A program made the position numbers and the translations under genes. 64,000 nucleotides of DNA from Cannabis sativa (lineage: Eukaryota; Streptophyta; Magnoliopsida; Rosales; Cannabaceae): NCBI RefSeq assembly GCF_029168945.1, contig NC_083602.1:9855850-9919849 (forward strand), written 5' to 3'. The notes beneath the pieces are model-generated. The model ran no database searches and was not told the DNA's origin. It saw nothing but the letters and a program-made list of their open reading frames with translations. This document shows, one piece after another, positions 12,346 through 23,344 of this stretch (position 1 is its first letter; every line of letters begins with the position of its first letter).

Positions 12346-12590
12346 CCCCCAAAAAGTTTGACACCTGCCAGTGACTAGCCAATGCCATATGCAATTAGGT
12401 AATATATGCTTCCTGGGAAAGAGATGGAGGTCATACCATGTCGCCCTTAAAACACTCAAGCTCACTCTCTAAGCTCCAAATTTTTTCGCTAAGCATAGAT
12501 AATTTTACCAGGTGGCGTACTCAAAATCAAATGAGGATAGCGTAATAAGGACAATGCCTAGGAGTAAGCGAGAAGCCATAGATAGAAAAC
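12346..12590. other. Remnant between old Tat LTR and the new Tat insertion
   Basis: This begins with CCCCCAAAAAG, which on the minus strand is a purine run abutting the LTR, as expected of a polypurine tract. No ORF or other motif is recognisable in the remaining 230 bp. It ends at the AAAAC target site of the next element. Confidence 0.4.
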
Positions 12591-12595
12591 AAAAC

Positions 12596-13269
12596 TCTTA
12601 ACTTCGCTTTTAGCCAACGACAATGAGTCTTTTTGATAAGCGATAAACGATATGTCGTAATAAGAATTCGTAGTAGAGCAATAATAAGACACATAAATTT
12701 TATAGAGGTTCAGCCCCGAGCATTTCGGTAATAGCCTGATCCTTGTTAGTTGTATTGACTTAAGAATAAGGAAGAAGATTCCTTTTCTTATAGCTCTTAC
12801 AATAATATCTCTGAATATATAATTCTTAGATAGCCTTAGCTTATAGCGTTTCGGCGTATAATTTCTCGCTCTCTTGCCCAATGAACATTCCTCACTATTT
12901 GTAGGGCTGGAAACTTGAGGAGGAAGAGTTTCCTCTCTCGTTACAATGCGCATAAACAGAAAGATTGTGTGATCAATGCTGAGTGCAAGGATCGTGGGAT
13001 TGAGGCTGAATACACCGATAGTGGGATCGTGTGTATGCCACATCCACGTAAGTTGATCCCTAAGTTATAGGGATTGAGCTGGTGACTCACGATGCGTTTA
13101 GTTGAATTCGCTAAGTGTTACTCATTCTGCACAGCTCGTTGAGTATTCCATTCTGGATATGCCAGCGAGGTATCTTGCTCGGCATGTTGATCTGAACAGA
13201 TGTTCTAAGTAGAGTCCATGTGTCACCATTCTCGTGATGCCACGTCAGAGTGCCAAATTTGGGATAACA
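12596..13269 (-). repeat. 3' LTR of the Tat element
   Basis: 674 bp, ending GGGATAACA; its first bases, TCTTAAC, are a mutated TGTTGAC. The same blocks occur in the same order in the 24944-25617 copy. Confidence 0.93.
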
Positions 13270-13282
13270 TTTGCCCCCCAAG
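13270..13282 (-). other. Polypurine tract of the Tat element
   Basis: The minus strand reads TTGGGGGGCAAA immediately upstream of the 3' LTR, the usual primer for plus-strand DNA synthesis. Confidence 0.8.
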
Positions 13283-13566
13283 TCTGTACCGGACCTCAGA
13301 GGTTGCGTGTAAACTTTTTCTGAGCTGGCTCTGCCTTTGTATGAGGACACGTGTCGAGCATGACCGTTCGAGACTCGATGTGAAGCTGACTGGGCGTCCC
13401 TTCAGTTTTCGGCTAATTAATGCTCTGACAATAAATATTTTGAAAATCCGAATTTCTCTCTCCACGGCTGACGGTTGCACTCAATTATTTTTGATTTCCC
13501 ATATTCGCTTTTGAGGCGGGAAGTCGAGGCGCCTAAGGTTCTTTTACATACAGTTACCCTTTTGCC

Positions 13567-13574
13567 TATAAATA
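13567..13574 (+). promoter_or_regulatory. TATA box of the antisense gene
   Basis: TATAAATA lies about 160 bp upstream of a consensus splice donor (GG/GTAAGT at 13726), on the strand opposite gag-pol and outside the LTR. This suggests the antisense gene has its own promoter. Confidence 0.65.
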
Positions 13575-13589
13575 CTTGGAGTACTGGCA

Positions 13590-16500
13590 CATTACCTCAT
13601 TTCATCACCCTTCATTGTTAAGTAAACTTTCAGAGCGAAAAAGAGAAAATTTTCTAGCTTCAGAGTTTCCAAAGTGCTTACAGACGATTGGTGGCTTGCT
13701 TGAACCCGGACATTCGAATCTTTGGGTAAGTTTCTGGTTCCCTTTATGCTTTTCCTTTGCATGCTTACGCTTTGAATGTAACTTCGTTGTAGAAAGAACA
13801 CTTTAGGAAACCCTAGGGTTTGAAACTTCTGCGACTCTTCTTTTCCATATCCTTGTGTTAGCTTTCAGCCGTAAGGCTTATTTTAGAACTGCATTGCGTT
13901 TGTTTTCCATTTCGCTTATTCCAAGCTTCGTGAACTTTTTTGCCCTAACTCAAGAAAAACTTTTTGACTTCTTGAGTTTAGACTTTTCTTTGAACATGGT
14001 CGTTCTTTAATCTGTTGGGTACTCCTGGTCGGCATATTTGCTTGTTTTTCGTTTGGTACTCCGTCCAACACTCATCGTGTGTGTTGTCTTTTGTAGATGA
14101 ACCCAGGTGAGTCTTGGGGGCCCGAGCATCAAATCGACCAGGAGCTGCTTCAACTTCTGCACGAAGTCCACCCTCGTCTTTGTGCTAACTCTCCTTCTGA
14201 TTCCGTACCGAGCCATAGGATGATGGCTCGTACGAAGAAAACTACGCGTCTGGCTGACACTTCTGATCCCCAGGTGGCTCGGCTCGCCACTCTGCCCGAC
14301 GCCGAATAGGACTTGGCGGTCCCAATGGAGGAGGACCGTGAAGGGGACGCCGACGTCCAGGAGGTTAAGGAGCTGGATGAGGCGCGTCCGGGCAGCCCTC
14401 CCGCTGCTGAGGGAGAGGAAGAGATTGAACCCCCTAACTATGGGGAGTACCATGAGGCTGGGCAACCTGTCGATGCTGACGGGGACGTCCTGGTTGAGGG
14501 CGTTGACTACGTCAGTGAGGAGCTTACTAAGGCGGTTCCTCACAAGAGGCAGGGTGCCTTGCGCGCCAGGTGGGTAAGTCCTCCATCCAAGATTTGAGGC
14601 ACGCCTCCGCACTCTTGACCAGGACGGATACCTGGGCGAGCTGGACTGCTACATTCCCGCCCACGACAATCGTGCCACAAACCCTTATAAGGGGATGTGC
14701 GCCTGGTCGGGGGCTCACGGCCAGCAAGGGGCGCTGATGCCCTTGCATAAGTACTTCTGGGATGTGGCAAATTTCTTCGGCCTCTGCCCGGCCCAGATTA
14801 CTGTTGGAAATTATTTTACCAGGATCTTAGATCTACTCACAAGTATGTTGATTAACACCCTAAATATGAACTTTCTAAAACGATGAAATAAACACATATA
14901 AAGTTTAGGAAACCTTACATTGGGTGCAGCGAAATATTATGATTCCTTCCGTTCAGATATCTAGCCCTTGATTCCTTTCTGTAGCAGAGCATTATCAATA
15001 TCTGAACCTGGATCTCTTTCTCTGAATCTTTAATGTTTAAACTCCTTCTTGCTGAAAGTCTTTCTTCACGATCTTCCTCACTATGGTTCAGGTATCACTT
15101 GCTGTGAGTGGGCACTACCCATACACTAAGTATTTCGAAATCTCAATGAGGAAGAGAGAGAGAGTGGGTTCGGCCAAAGATAGGGAGAGAGAAGGCTCAG
15201 GTTTTTCTATGAAGGAAAAATAGAAAATTTAAGTGTAATTTTCCTGAAGCCTTCACTATCTATTTATAGCATTCCACTAGGGTTAGGTTTGAATTATTTG
15301 GCATTAAAATAATGAAAAATATGAGTTTAAAAATTCAAACCAAGTGGCCGGCCATGTACAGTAATGGGCCTTACTTAGATTTTGCAGTTTTCTCAATTTT
15401 GCATCTGATTTTCTCAAAAACGCCAATTTTCTAATTCAACCATTTAAATGCCAATTCTAACTATTTAATAACTATAAATAATTATTAAATAATATTGTCA
15501 TTTATCATATTTATTAATTGAACCATACAAAATATCATAATTAACAAATATGCCCCTAAAACTCTTTCTTTACAATTTCGCCCTTACTTAGTGAAAATTT
15601 CACAAATAGACATAGTCTAATTTGAGAATTATAATTGATTAATCAAAACCAATTACATGAGTCTTACAAGCAATATTATCTCAACTAGTGCGGGGACCAT
15701 GGGTCTATATAACCGAGCTTCCAATAAGTAGATCAAGAACTTAGCACTAAAATTCACTAACTTATTAATTCTTCGTTGAATCCACGCATAGAACTTAGAA
15801 TTGCACTCTCAGTATATAGAATGCTCTATATGTTCCACCATATAGACACATCATTAGTTATCCATTGTTATAATCCTAATTTGTTCAATGATCCTCTATA
15901 TGAATGATCTACACTGTAAAGGGATTAGATTACCGTTACACCCTACAATGTATTTTATCCTTAAAACACTTGACCCCGTATAAATGATATTTCAGCTTAT
16001 GTGAAATGTGTACTCCACCATTTATGTTCGTTTGGTCAAGCTCGAAGGAGATCATCCTTTGCTTACTATTCGCCAGATAGAAGCTATAGATTCCATGTTT
16101 ATGTTAGCGCTCCCACTCAATTGCACTACCGTGTTCTCAAAATGTACGTATCACCCTGACCTAAAAGTAGGCTTAGCTAACAAATCAAAGAACACGAATA
16201 GCCTTTCAAGATTGAGCCTAATCATAACAGGATTAAGAACATTTGATCTAGGATCAACTAGGCGATATTGACTTGAATAGATATTACGGTAAGTTTAATA
16301 AATCTAAGTCAAAGTTCAATATCGGTCCCTTCCGATGCATACTCCATGCATCCAACCTGAGCTTTACTTTAACCAATGCTCTAGAAAGAACATAGCATTT
16401 CTCCAAATGCAAGTAAACTCTTGTTGTAGATTATCATATCAGTAAAACCCCATGTTTGATAAATCTAGGAAACTTTATTCACATAGTCATGTTTACTTTC

Positions 16501-18705
16501 CAATGTGTTGACAGCACAATAAACAGGATCAAGTATGTGAAAAGGGTTTCAGATGAATTTATACATTATGCACATATAATCATGAAATAAATCATGTGAA
16601 CCATGCAACATTAAATGTTATTTCTCATCTATATTAATAAGTAAATCTGATTATATTGAAATGAGTTTTATTTAGGGCATAAAACCCAACAATTACTCCC
16701 AAGGGAATTAAGTATTTGTCTGCTCTCTTCGTCCTCTACGCTTCCCAGGGATGGGATGCTCCTTCTCCCAACGAGGTCGCTTGGTTCTTCGACCTGAAGT
16801 CTACCCCCAAGCAAGGCAGGTCGGGGTATTTTTACTTCTCTCAGCCAGGCTTCAAGTGTTTGAGCGGGACGGACCACAAGGCCATCAGCAAAATAGGGTG
16901 TTTTGTTGATGAGTGTTTCATGGTGAAGGATCCGAGCATCACCCAAACTCAGTTTCATTAGATCCCGACATATCACCGTCCTCCCCTCACTCTTTCTCAT
17001 AGGGATAGAGCTTAAAAACTTGCCCAGTTACCGGCGGAAGACAGGGATATCATCCAGTTGACCTCCGATGAGCATCTGGTGCAGTACGGGCTTTACCCAG
17101 AGGACTTTTCTCCTAAGTCTGTGACGGGGAAGAAGGGGAAATCTGATGCTGCCTGGCCCGAACGAGCTAATAAGGAGGATGCGCTCATTCAACTTAAGCG
17201 TGAAGCTAAGTTGAAGGGAGGTGCCCGGGCAAAGCAGTATGCTCAGGAGCCTATGAATCCTGAAGATGAAGCCAAGGCTGAGGCTGAGGCTGAGCAAGTG
17301 ACTCCTTTGAAGAGGAAGAAGAAACTCTCGGCCTCGCCCAGGCCTGTTGAACATGCCATTCGCATAAGGGAGCCCATTTCACCTGTTCGGCCTTCTCATC
17401 CCTATGCTAGAAAAGGGAAGGCTGTTATGTCTGAGATATCAGGTGATGATGGACTTCTGACTTTCTGGGCAGGCAGTCACTCTGCGTTTTACTTCTTTTT
17501 CAGCTTATTGACTTTCATGTTTTATATTTTCTGCTGGTTTTTGCTAACCACGCTGTTTTTGTCTGTGTAGACATGTCTCGGCAGATGATTGACGCTCTGA
17601 GGAAGAGGATGGGCAGAAGTTCTAGCGCCTCCCCTCCGGCTAAGAAGTCTAAGGGCGGAGAGGGGTCTTCAGAGAAGAGATCTTCTGGAGTGGTTATTGA
17701 CCTTTCCGAGGAGCTGACTGCTGCGAATCCTTCCACTCCCAAATCTGCCAAGTCTAAGGAATCTGGGCCACCAACATCTGGGTCTGAACTGGTCAGGAGG
17801 ATCCCTGAGCGGGTGCAGGCACCAACTCCAACCGTGCCCGTGCTGCCTGAGGCCAAGAAGGGCAAGGAGGTGATGGCTCACTACATGAACCGGCTGGTTC
17901 CTGAGGTCGGTGAGCAACTGGCTGGTGTTGACGACTCATCTCTTTGGATGTGTTGGTGGGCGGAGTCTTGAAGGAGCTCACAAGGGTCAGTCTTTTCTTT
18001 TCGATACTTCCCTTTTGGCTCTTCATACTTAGCTCCATATGCTGACTTTTTCCTTTATGCAGGCCGGTTTGAAGTTGGCTTACACCTATTCCCGGGCTAA
18101 ATCTGCTACTTCCAAGAGTGCGGCTCTGTCTGACACCTTGAGGGCGGAGGCGGACTTGGCCAAGAAGGAAGCTGAGGAGGCCAGGGCGGAGACTGCAGCT
18201 ATTCGTCATGAGTTGGGTGAGGCCAATAAGAAGTTTATTGCCGCTGAGAAGAAGATCATCGTGCTTACAAAAGGACCTCGAGGCTGCTGATCGCTTTGAG
18301 GAAACCATCGAGACCTTATCTGCTGAAGTTGATCGTCTTCAGGATGAGAGGAGTTCTCTGCGGCAAGTCCTTCTTCGGCTAAAGGAAGATAAGGACGCTC
18401 AGGTGGCCGAGGCAGACCATTTGAAGGAGAAGGTCAATGCTTTGGAGACTGCTGTCCTCGAGCTCTTTTTTGATTTTTGGAAGGTTAATCCCTAGGCCAA
18501 CTTCGACTACTTGGGCGACGCTAAGGACATGTACCTCGAGTACTGTGCGGCCCAAGTTGCCTATGGTGGGAAAGAGGTGGCTGCTTTAACTTCCGGCCAA
18601 GCTTCTAACTAGGCTGCTGATGCTTCTCCTGCTCGAACAACAGATCCTCCTGCTCTAGTTGGCTCAGAAGAACCCAACCCAGAGCCTGGGACTCCAGTTG
18701 TTTGA
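13590..18705 (+). pseudogene. Antisense accessory gene of the Tat element (gypsy-type transposon protein), broken
   Basis: Inferred structure: a noncoding exon ending at 13725; an intron 13726-14096 whose acceptor abuts the ATG at 14097; an intron 17443-17570; an intron 17986-18062; and a stop at 18703-18705. The protein has an acidic N-terminus and a conserved core (PLHKYFWDVANFFGL at 14740, [14 protein letters not shown] at 16713, NEVAWFFDL near 16780). A basic/proline-rich linker and a long coiled coil (18063-18460) follow, then FFDFWKVNP near 18465. It resembles the plant family annotated as putative gypsy-type transposon proteins, of unknown function. Breaks: TAG at 14307, a frameshift near 14575, the solo LTR at 14802, TAG at 16959, TAA near 17010, frameshifts near 17940 and 18269, and TAG at 18493. 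With the LTR ignored, the reading frame rejoins across the ATTAC target. Confidence 0.75.
14802..16691 (-). mobile_element. Solo LTR, copy 2, inverted, in the Tat antisense gene
   Basis: The plus strand starts TGTTGGAAAT and ends CCCAACA (1,890 bp), flanked by the perfect duplication ATTAC at 14797-14801 and 16692-16696. It is the reverse complement of the family member at 3025-4917 with few differences. The TATA box, on the minus strand at 15261-15268, gives the orientation. No internal retrotransposon sequence is present. Confidence 0.93.
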
Positions 18706-19400
18706 ACATTTCTTTTTTTATCTCCTGTTTATATATATTATATGGCCTCAAGGCCTTTAAGACATCATGACCGGCCAAGCGGTCTTTAAACTTGGAATTA
18801 TTTTTCATTTTTTGGACAGCGGGCTGACCGGGCAGCTTTTAATCCCGGTACTATATGCTCTTGTTATCCTTAATGAATTTCATTCTCTATTTATAATTGC
18901 AGTGCAATTGTGATTGTTTTATGTTTACCAAATGCTTTGTACAGGTATAGGTACCCCCTAAGTGACCGAGCAGAAGTATGACTCTTGGTCACTTGTCTTT
19001 CACAAATATATTGCTTTTCTGCTCGGTGTTTTGGGTTCGACCAAACCTTTTGTACGCACTTTAGGTAAAATTATAATCATGCTGATTTTTTCGACTCAAT
19101 AGAATTGGAAATACTATCTTTATTCTTTTATTGATCGAAAATGTATTTGTTACCGTAGTAACTTACATCAGAGCTAGTGATCTAATATGATCTTTTTAGC
19201 TTAACATGACATAAAACAAATAAGAAACTGTACTTTAAAGTGGTCTACCCAACATGAGTACTTTTGTTTTTGAAGCCTTTGTGCGTAGTCCGCCCAAGAG
19301 GCCATTCACTTAGAAGCGAATGTTCAATCATACTTTAATGTGGTCTACCCAACCTGAGTACTTTGAAGTGGTCTATTTGACCTGAGTACTTTGAAGTGTT
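18706..19400. other. Tat noncoding spacer with 28-bp tandem repeats
   Basis: This spacer lies between the antisense gene's stop and the end of pol. It contains three head-to-tail 28-bp units of the type ACTTTGAAGTGGTCTACC at 19332-19415, and one isolated unit exactly 100 bp upstream at 19232-19259. No ORF is recognisable in the rest. Tat elements are known to carry tandem repeats in this 3' untranslated position. Confidence 0.8.
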
Positions 19401-19418
19401 CTACCCGACCTTAGTACT

Positions 19419-21125
19419 CTATTGGTAGTATTTTCTTAAATGTTCTCCATTCCAATATCGTGGTACTAGAATGAGTTGTATTTTTTCGTTATACTTACCC
19501 AGTTTGTATGCTCCAGAGTCGAGAACTTCGACCACCTGGTATGGTCCTTCCCAGTTGGGTCCTAGTACGCCTGACTTGCTGTCTTTGGTGTTTAGGAATA
19601 CTCTTCTTATGACCATATCTCCCACAAAGAATTTCTTTCACTTGTTTGTTGAAATACCGAGCTACTTTTTGTTGATGAGCTACCAACTTTAAGTTTGCAG
19701 TTGCTCGTTTTTCTTCGATTTCATCAAGTGATTCTGCAAGGAGTATGTGATTGGTACCTTGATCGTACGTCAACCTTCTGTGGGATAGTGGCTCGAGTTT
19801 AACGGTCAGCATAGCTTCATAACCGTACGCCATTGAAAATGGTGTCTGACCGGTTGCTAATTTTTCCGTTGTACGGTATGACCATAGAACTTCAGGGAGT
19901 TCTTCCGGCCAATTTCCTTTGGCATCTTCAAGTTTCTTCTTTAGTGTATCCTTCAAGGTCTTGTTGACTGCTTCAACTTGACCATTTGCTTGGGGATGTG
20001 CCACTGCGGAGAAGCTTTTGATGATGCCATGGTTCGCACAGAAATCAGTGAAAGATTGACTGTCGAACTGCTTGCCGTTGTCCAAAACTATTTTGTATGG
20101 TAGTCCGAACCGGCATATGATATTCTTCACTATAAAGTCTTGAACCTCCTTTGATGTGATAGTTGTGAGTGGTTCGGCTTCAGTCCACTTAGTAAAGTAG
20201 TCGACTGCTACCATCGCGTACTGCACTCCCCCTTTACCTTTAGGTAACTGTCCGATTAGGTCAATTCCCCAGATGGCAAAGGGCCACTGACTTTGCATTT
20301 GTCCCGGCACATTGGGCGGAGCTCTTGGTATCATTGAAAATCTCTGGCATTTGTCGCACTTCTTGACATAAGCTTTCGAATCTTCAATCATCGTCGGCCA
20401 GAAGTAGCCTTGCCTTAGGATTTTCTTTGATAAGCTCTGTCCGGCTGGATGATTTTCACAGAATTCGTCGTGAACTTCATATAGAAGCCATGCAACTTCA
20501 TTTTGTGTTACGCATTTGAGTAATGGCATTGAGAATCCTCTTTTGTACATGATCCAGTCTACGATGATGTACCGTGCGGCCTTTTTTCTCATTTTTCGAG
20601 CTTCATTTCGGTTATCTGGGAGTTCCCTAGAGTTGAGATCGGCTGCTATTGGCATCATCCAGTTCGGAGATGTGTCGATCATTTCGATTTCTTCCGTGCC
20701 GGTGATGCTAGGCTCTTCAAGAAACTGGATCGGGACCAGGTTCGCCTTGTCACTTATATTGTTGCTCGCTAGTCGGGCTAGCGCATCTGCTGTTGTAGTT
20801 TCTTCTCTTGGAATTTGCCTGAGGCTGTAGCTCTTGAATTGTCCGAGCAAATCATGTATTTTGCTCAGATATGCTATCATTTTTTCTCCCCGAGCCTCGT
20901 ATTCGCCAGATACATGATTTACCACTAGCTGTGAGTCACTGCAGATCTCGATGTGCTCGGCCTTCATCTCTTTTGCTAGTTTGAGTCCAGCGATTAGGGC
21001 TTCGTATTCGGCCTCGTTGTTGGAGGCTTTGAATCCGAATTTGACTGCTGCATGCAGGTGTTGCCCCAAGGTGTGACAAGGGCAATTCCTACGCCGGGTA
21101 GCTAATCTGTAGCCGACCCATCCAC
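19419..21125 (-). pseudogene. Tat integrase plus archaeal-type RNase H
   Basis: Minus-strand order: the aRNase H start (LHVDGSA near 21120, interrupted by a stop near 21102); the rest of aRNase H from 21069 (NNEAEYEALIAGL, ICSDSQLVVNHVSG, ADALARLAS). Integrase follows, with HHCC pairs (VHDEFCENHPAG and CDKCQRF), GIDLIGQL, VLDNGKQFDS and GQVEAVNK giving the D, D and E residues. It ends with a GPF/Y-like tail (GPNWEGPYQVVEV near 19550). The catalytic residues of both domains appear intact over the 524-codon stretch. A frameshift near 19640 (KEI to MGDMVIRR) separates the tail. Confidence 0.9.
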
Positions 21126-22180
21126 ATGCAGCTTCCAGGTCGGCTTGTTTTTAGTGTTGCTCGGCTGTGGTGTTGACTCGAGATCGTCTTCTGGGATGCT
21201 TTCAGTTTTTCCTGTGCATTCCACCACAAAGTCGACCAAGGCTTGGCCTTTGATAGCTGTTCGAGGTTGGAAGTTGATTTCGTACTGCCCCAGCTCCATC
21301 GCCCACTTGAGTAACCGTCCAGAGGCATCTGGCTTTTGCAGTATTTGTCGTAGTAGTTGGTCGGTGTACACCCAAACAGGATAAGCTTAAAAGTAAGGCC
21401 TTAGCTTTCTTGTTTCTAGGATGAGGCAGTAGGCGAGCTTTTCTATCAACGGATATCGGCCTTCGGCCTCGATGAGTCTTTTACTGACGTAATAGACTGG
21501 ATGCTGCACGCCGTCTTCTTCTCTGATTAGTACGGCGCTTATGGTATGCTCTGTTACTGCTAGGTATATCCCTAGTTCCTCACCGTCCAGAGGTTTAGAA
21601 AGGACGGGAGATTTTGCGAGCTGTGCCTTTAGGTCTTGAAAAGCTCTTTCACATTCTTCTGTCCATTCGAACTTTTTGTTTCCTCCCAGGATGTTGAAGA
21701 ATGGGACACATTTATCCGTTGATTTTGACATGAATCTACTAAGTGCGACGATTCGACCAGTTAGGCTTTGTACCTCTTTGGTTTTTGTTGGCGAGTTCAT
21801 ATCCAGGAGGGCTTGGATTTTTTCCGGATTGGCTTCAATTCCTCGAGCATTGACGATGAAGCCTAGAAACTTTCCCGAACTGACCCCGAAGGAGCATTTA
21901 AGGGGATTTAGTTTCATGTTGTATTTTCTGAGGACTTTGAAACATTCATCCAGGTCGTCTATGTGCCCCCCAGCCTTTCTGGATTTGACGAGCATATCAT
22001 CCACGTACACTTCCATATTTTCCCCAGCCTTTCTGGATTTGACGAGCATATCATCCACGTACACTTCCATATTTTTGCCGATCTGATCTTTAAACATTTT
22101 GTTGACCAATCTTTGGTATGTAGCTCCGGCGTTCTTAAGACCAAACGGCATGACTTTGTAGCAGTAGAGACCCATATCTG
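21126..22180 (-). pseudogene. Tat reverse transcriptase C-half and first RNase H
   Basis: This covers the RT from GLYCYKVMPFGLKNAGATYQ (22170) through the YVDDM active site (present twice, see 21969-22076), the thumb region (GFIVNARGIEANPEKI near 21840), and the gypsy RNase H (YPLIEKLAYCLI near 21420 onwards). A stop near 21387 breaks the frame before TDQLLRQILQKPDASGRL. The RNase H core is atypical: the first catalytic position reads YLAVTEHTISAVLI, without the usual Asp. Confidence 0.85.
21969..22076 (-). repeat. In-frame 54-bp tandem duplication of the RT YVDD motif
   Basis: Two adjacent 54-bp copies, with a period of exactly 18 codons, each encode EVYVDDMLVKSRKAG. The polymerase catalytic box is therefore doubled without a frame change. 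The copies are identical apart from the flanks, so the event is recent or the copies have been homogenised. Confidence 0.92.
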
Positions 22181-22240
22181 TCTAGAAATATGGAATGACT
22201 TTGTAGCAGTAGAGACCAAACGGCATGACTTTGTATGTTC
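22143..22240 (-). repeat. Shuffled local duplication in the RT gene
   Basis: The segment ATGACTTTGTAGCAGTAGAG occurs twice (about 22150 and 22196), and ACGGCATGACTTTGTA occurs at about 22145 and 22219. The flanking order is rearranged and about 45 bp between the copies do not match RT. It breaks the RT frame between the QEHTKS region and GLYCYKVMPFG. Confidence 0.8.
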
Positions 22241-22266
22241 TTGGTCTGGTGGATGCATCTTGATTT

Positions 22267-22633
22267 GATTGTAGCCCGAATAAGCATCCATGAAGCTTAA
22301 TATTTCGTGTCCGGCTGTTGCATCGACGAGCTGATCGATTCTTGGAAGTCGAAAACAGTCTTTAGGGCACGCTTTGTTGAGGTCTGTAAAGTTAATACAG
22401 ACTCGCCATTTCTTGTTCGGCTTAGGCACGAGTACAGCGTTCGCAACCCAAGTCGGGTAAAAGGTTTCAATGATGAAGTTGTTGTTGCGCAGCTTTTCAA
22501 CTTCGTCTTTCAGGGCTACTGCTCGTTCTTTATCCAGCAATCTTTGTTTTTGCTGAAATGGTCGGATGTTAGGATCGATATTCAGGACGTGCGAAATAAT
22601 AGAAGGATCGATTCCGACCATATGCGCATGTGA
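22267..22633 (-). pseudogene. Tat reverse transcriptase N-half
   Basis: Fingers/palm part: IRPFQQKQRLLDKERA, NKKWRVCINFTDLNKACPKD, and the first catalytic motif ILSFMDAYSGYNQI with Asp intact. After 22240 the frame is lost to the local rearrangement. The stretch 22634-22980 continues the PR-RT linker with stops and shows no other gene. Confidence 0.85.
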
Positions 22634-22980
22634 CTAGGCGAAAACATCTAGGTCTGCTCTCATAAATTTTATCAATTCCAATTTTACTTCGAGCAACAAA
22701 CCCTTTCTGATTTTCAGCTTTCTAGCCAGGATAGCTGGATCCATCTCGATCTCTTCTAATTCTTCCACAGGTCCAACATTGCTGCTTGGGTCCCCAAGTC
22801 GAGGATCCACATCTTCATCCTCGCCTTGGGAAGTTTCCTACTTGGGAATATTTATTCCCTTGTCCGGGCTCTGGCTGGAGGATACTTCCTTCTTATCCTT
22901 TGCCACTGCAAGGTTGTAACATTCCCGCGCAGATTGTTGATTCCCTCTAAGACACCCTACCTCGTTTTTGGTTGGAAACT

Positions 22981-23340
22981 TTAGGCACGAGTGGAATCTG
23001 ATGTGACAGCTTTTAAGTCATACAGGGCTGGTTGGCCTAGCATTACGTTAAAGGCTGAAGGAACATCCAATATCAGGAATTGTGCCATGATAGTTATGCT
23101 CGTTGGAGCTTGTCCAACTGTGAGGGGTAGCAGGATTTGTCCCAAAGGCGCAACTCCTTGGCCGAAGAAACCATAGACGGGCTGAAGGCATGGAGTTAAG
23201 TCCTTGAGCTGGAGCCCCATCTTCTCGTAAGCAGTTTTAAAAAAAAATGTTTGAAGAAGCCCCATTATTGATCATGGTTATGGACACCATTTTGTTTGCT
23301 ATCTGGACTTCCACGACTAGCGGGTCGTTGTGAGGAAATC
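22981..23340 (-). pseudogene. Tat protease region
   Basis: The reading FPHNDPLVVEVQIANKMVSI leads into ITMINNGASSNIFF near 23250. Tat proteases normally have Asp in the (D)NGSS/A box; Asn here would remove the catalytic residue. A run of T (minus strand) near 23240 follows. The region then matches the protease tail (FLILDVPSAFNVMLGQPAL). Assignment rests on position between gag and RT and on the parallel fragment near 10695. Confidence 0.7.
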
Positions 23341-23344
23341 TTAT

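Noticed and set aside
13223..13514. Overlapping ORFs on both strands just past the Tat 3' LTR
   Set aside because: No family match. They lie across the LTR border and the antisense gene's promoter region.
17515..18308. Minus-strand ORFs opposite the Tat antisense gene
   Set aside because: Shadows of the coiled-coil and linker exons, which have the better coding signature on the plus strand.
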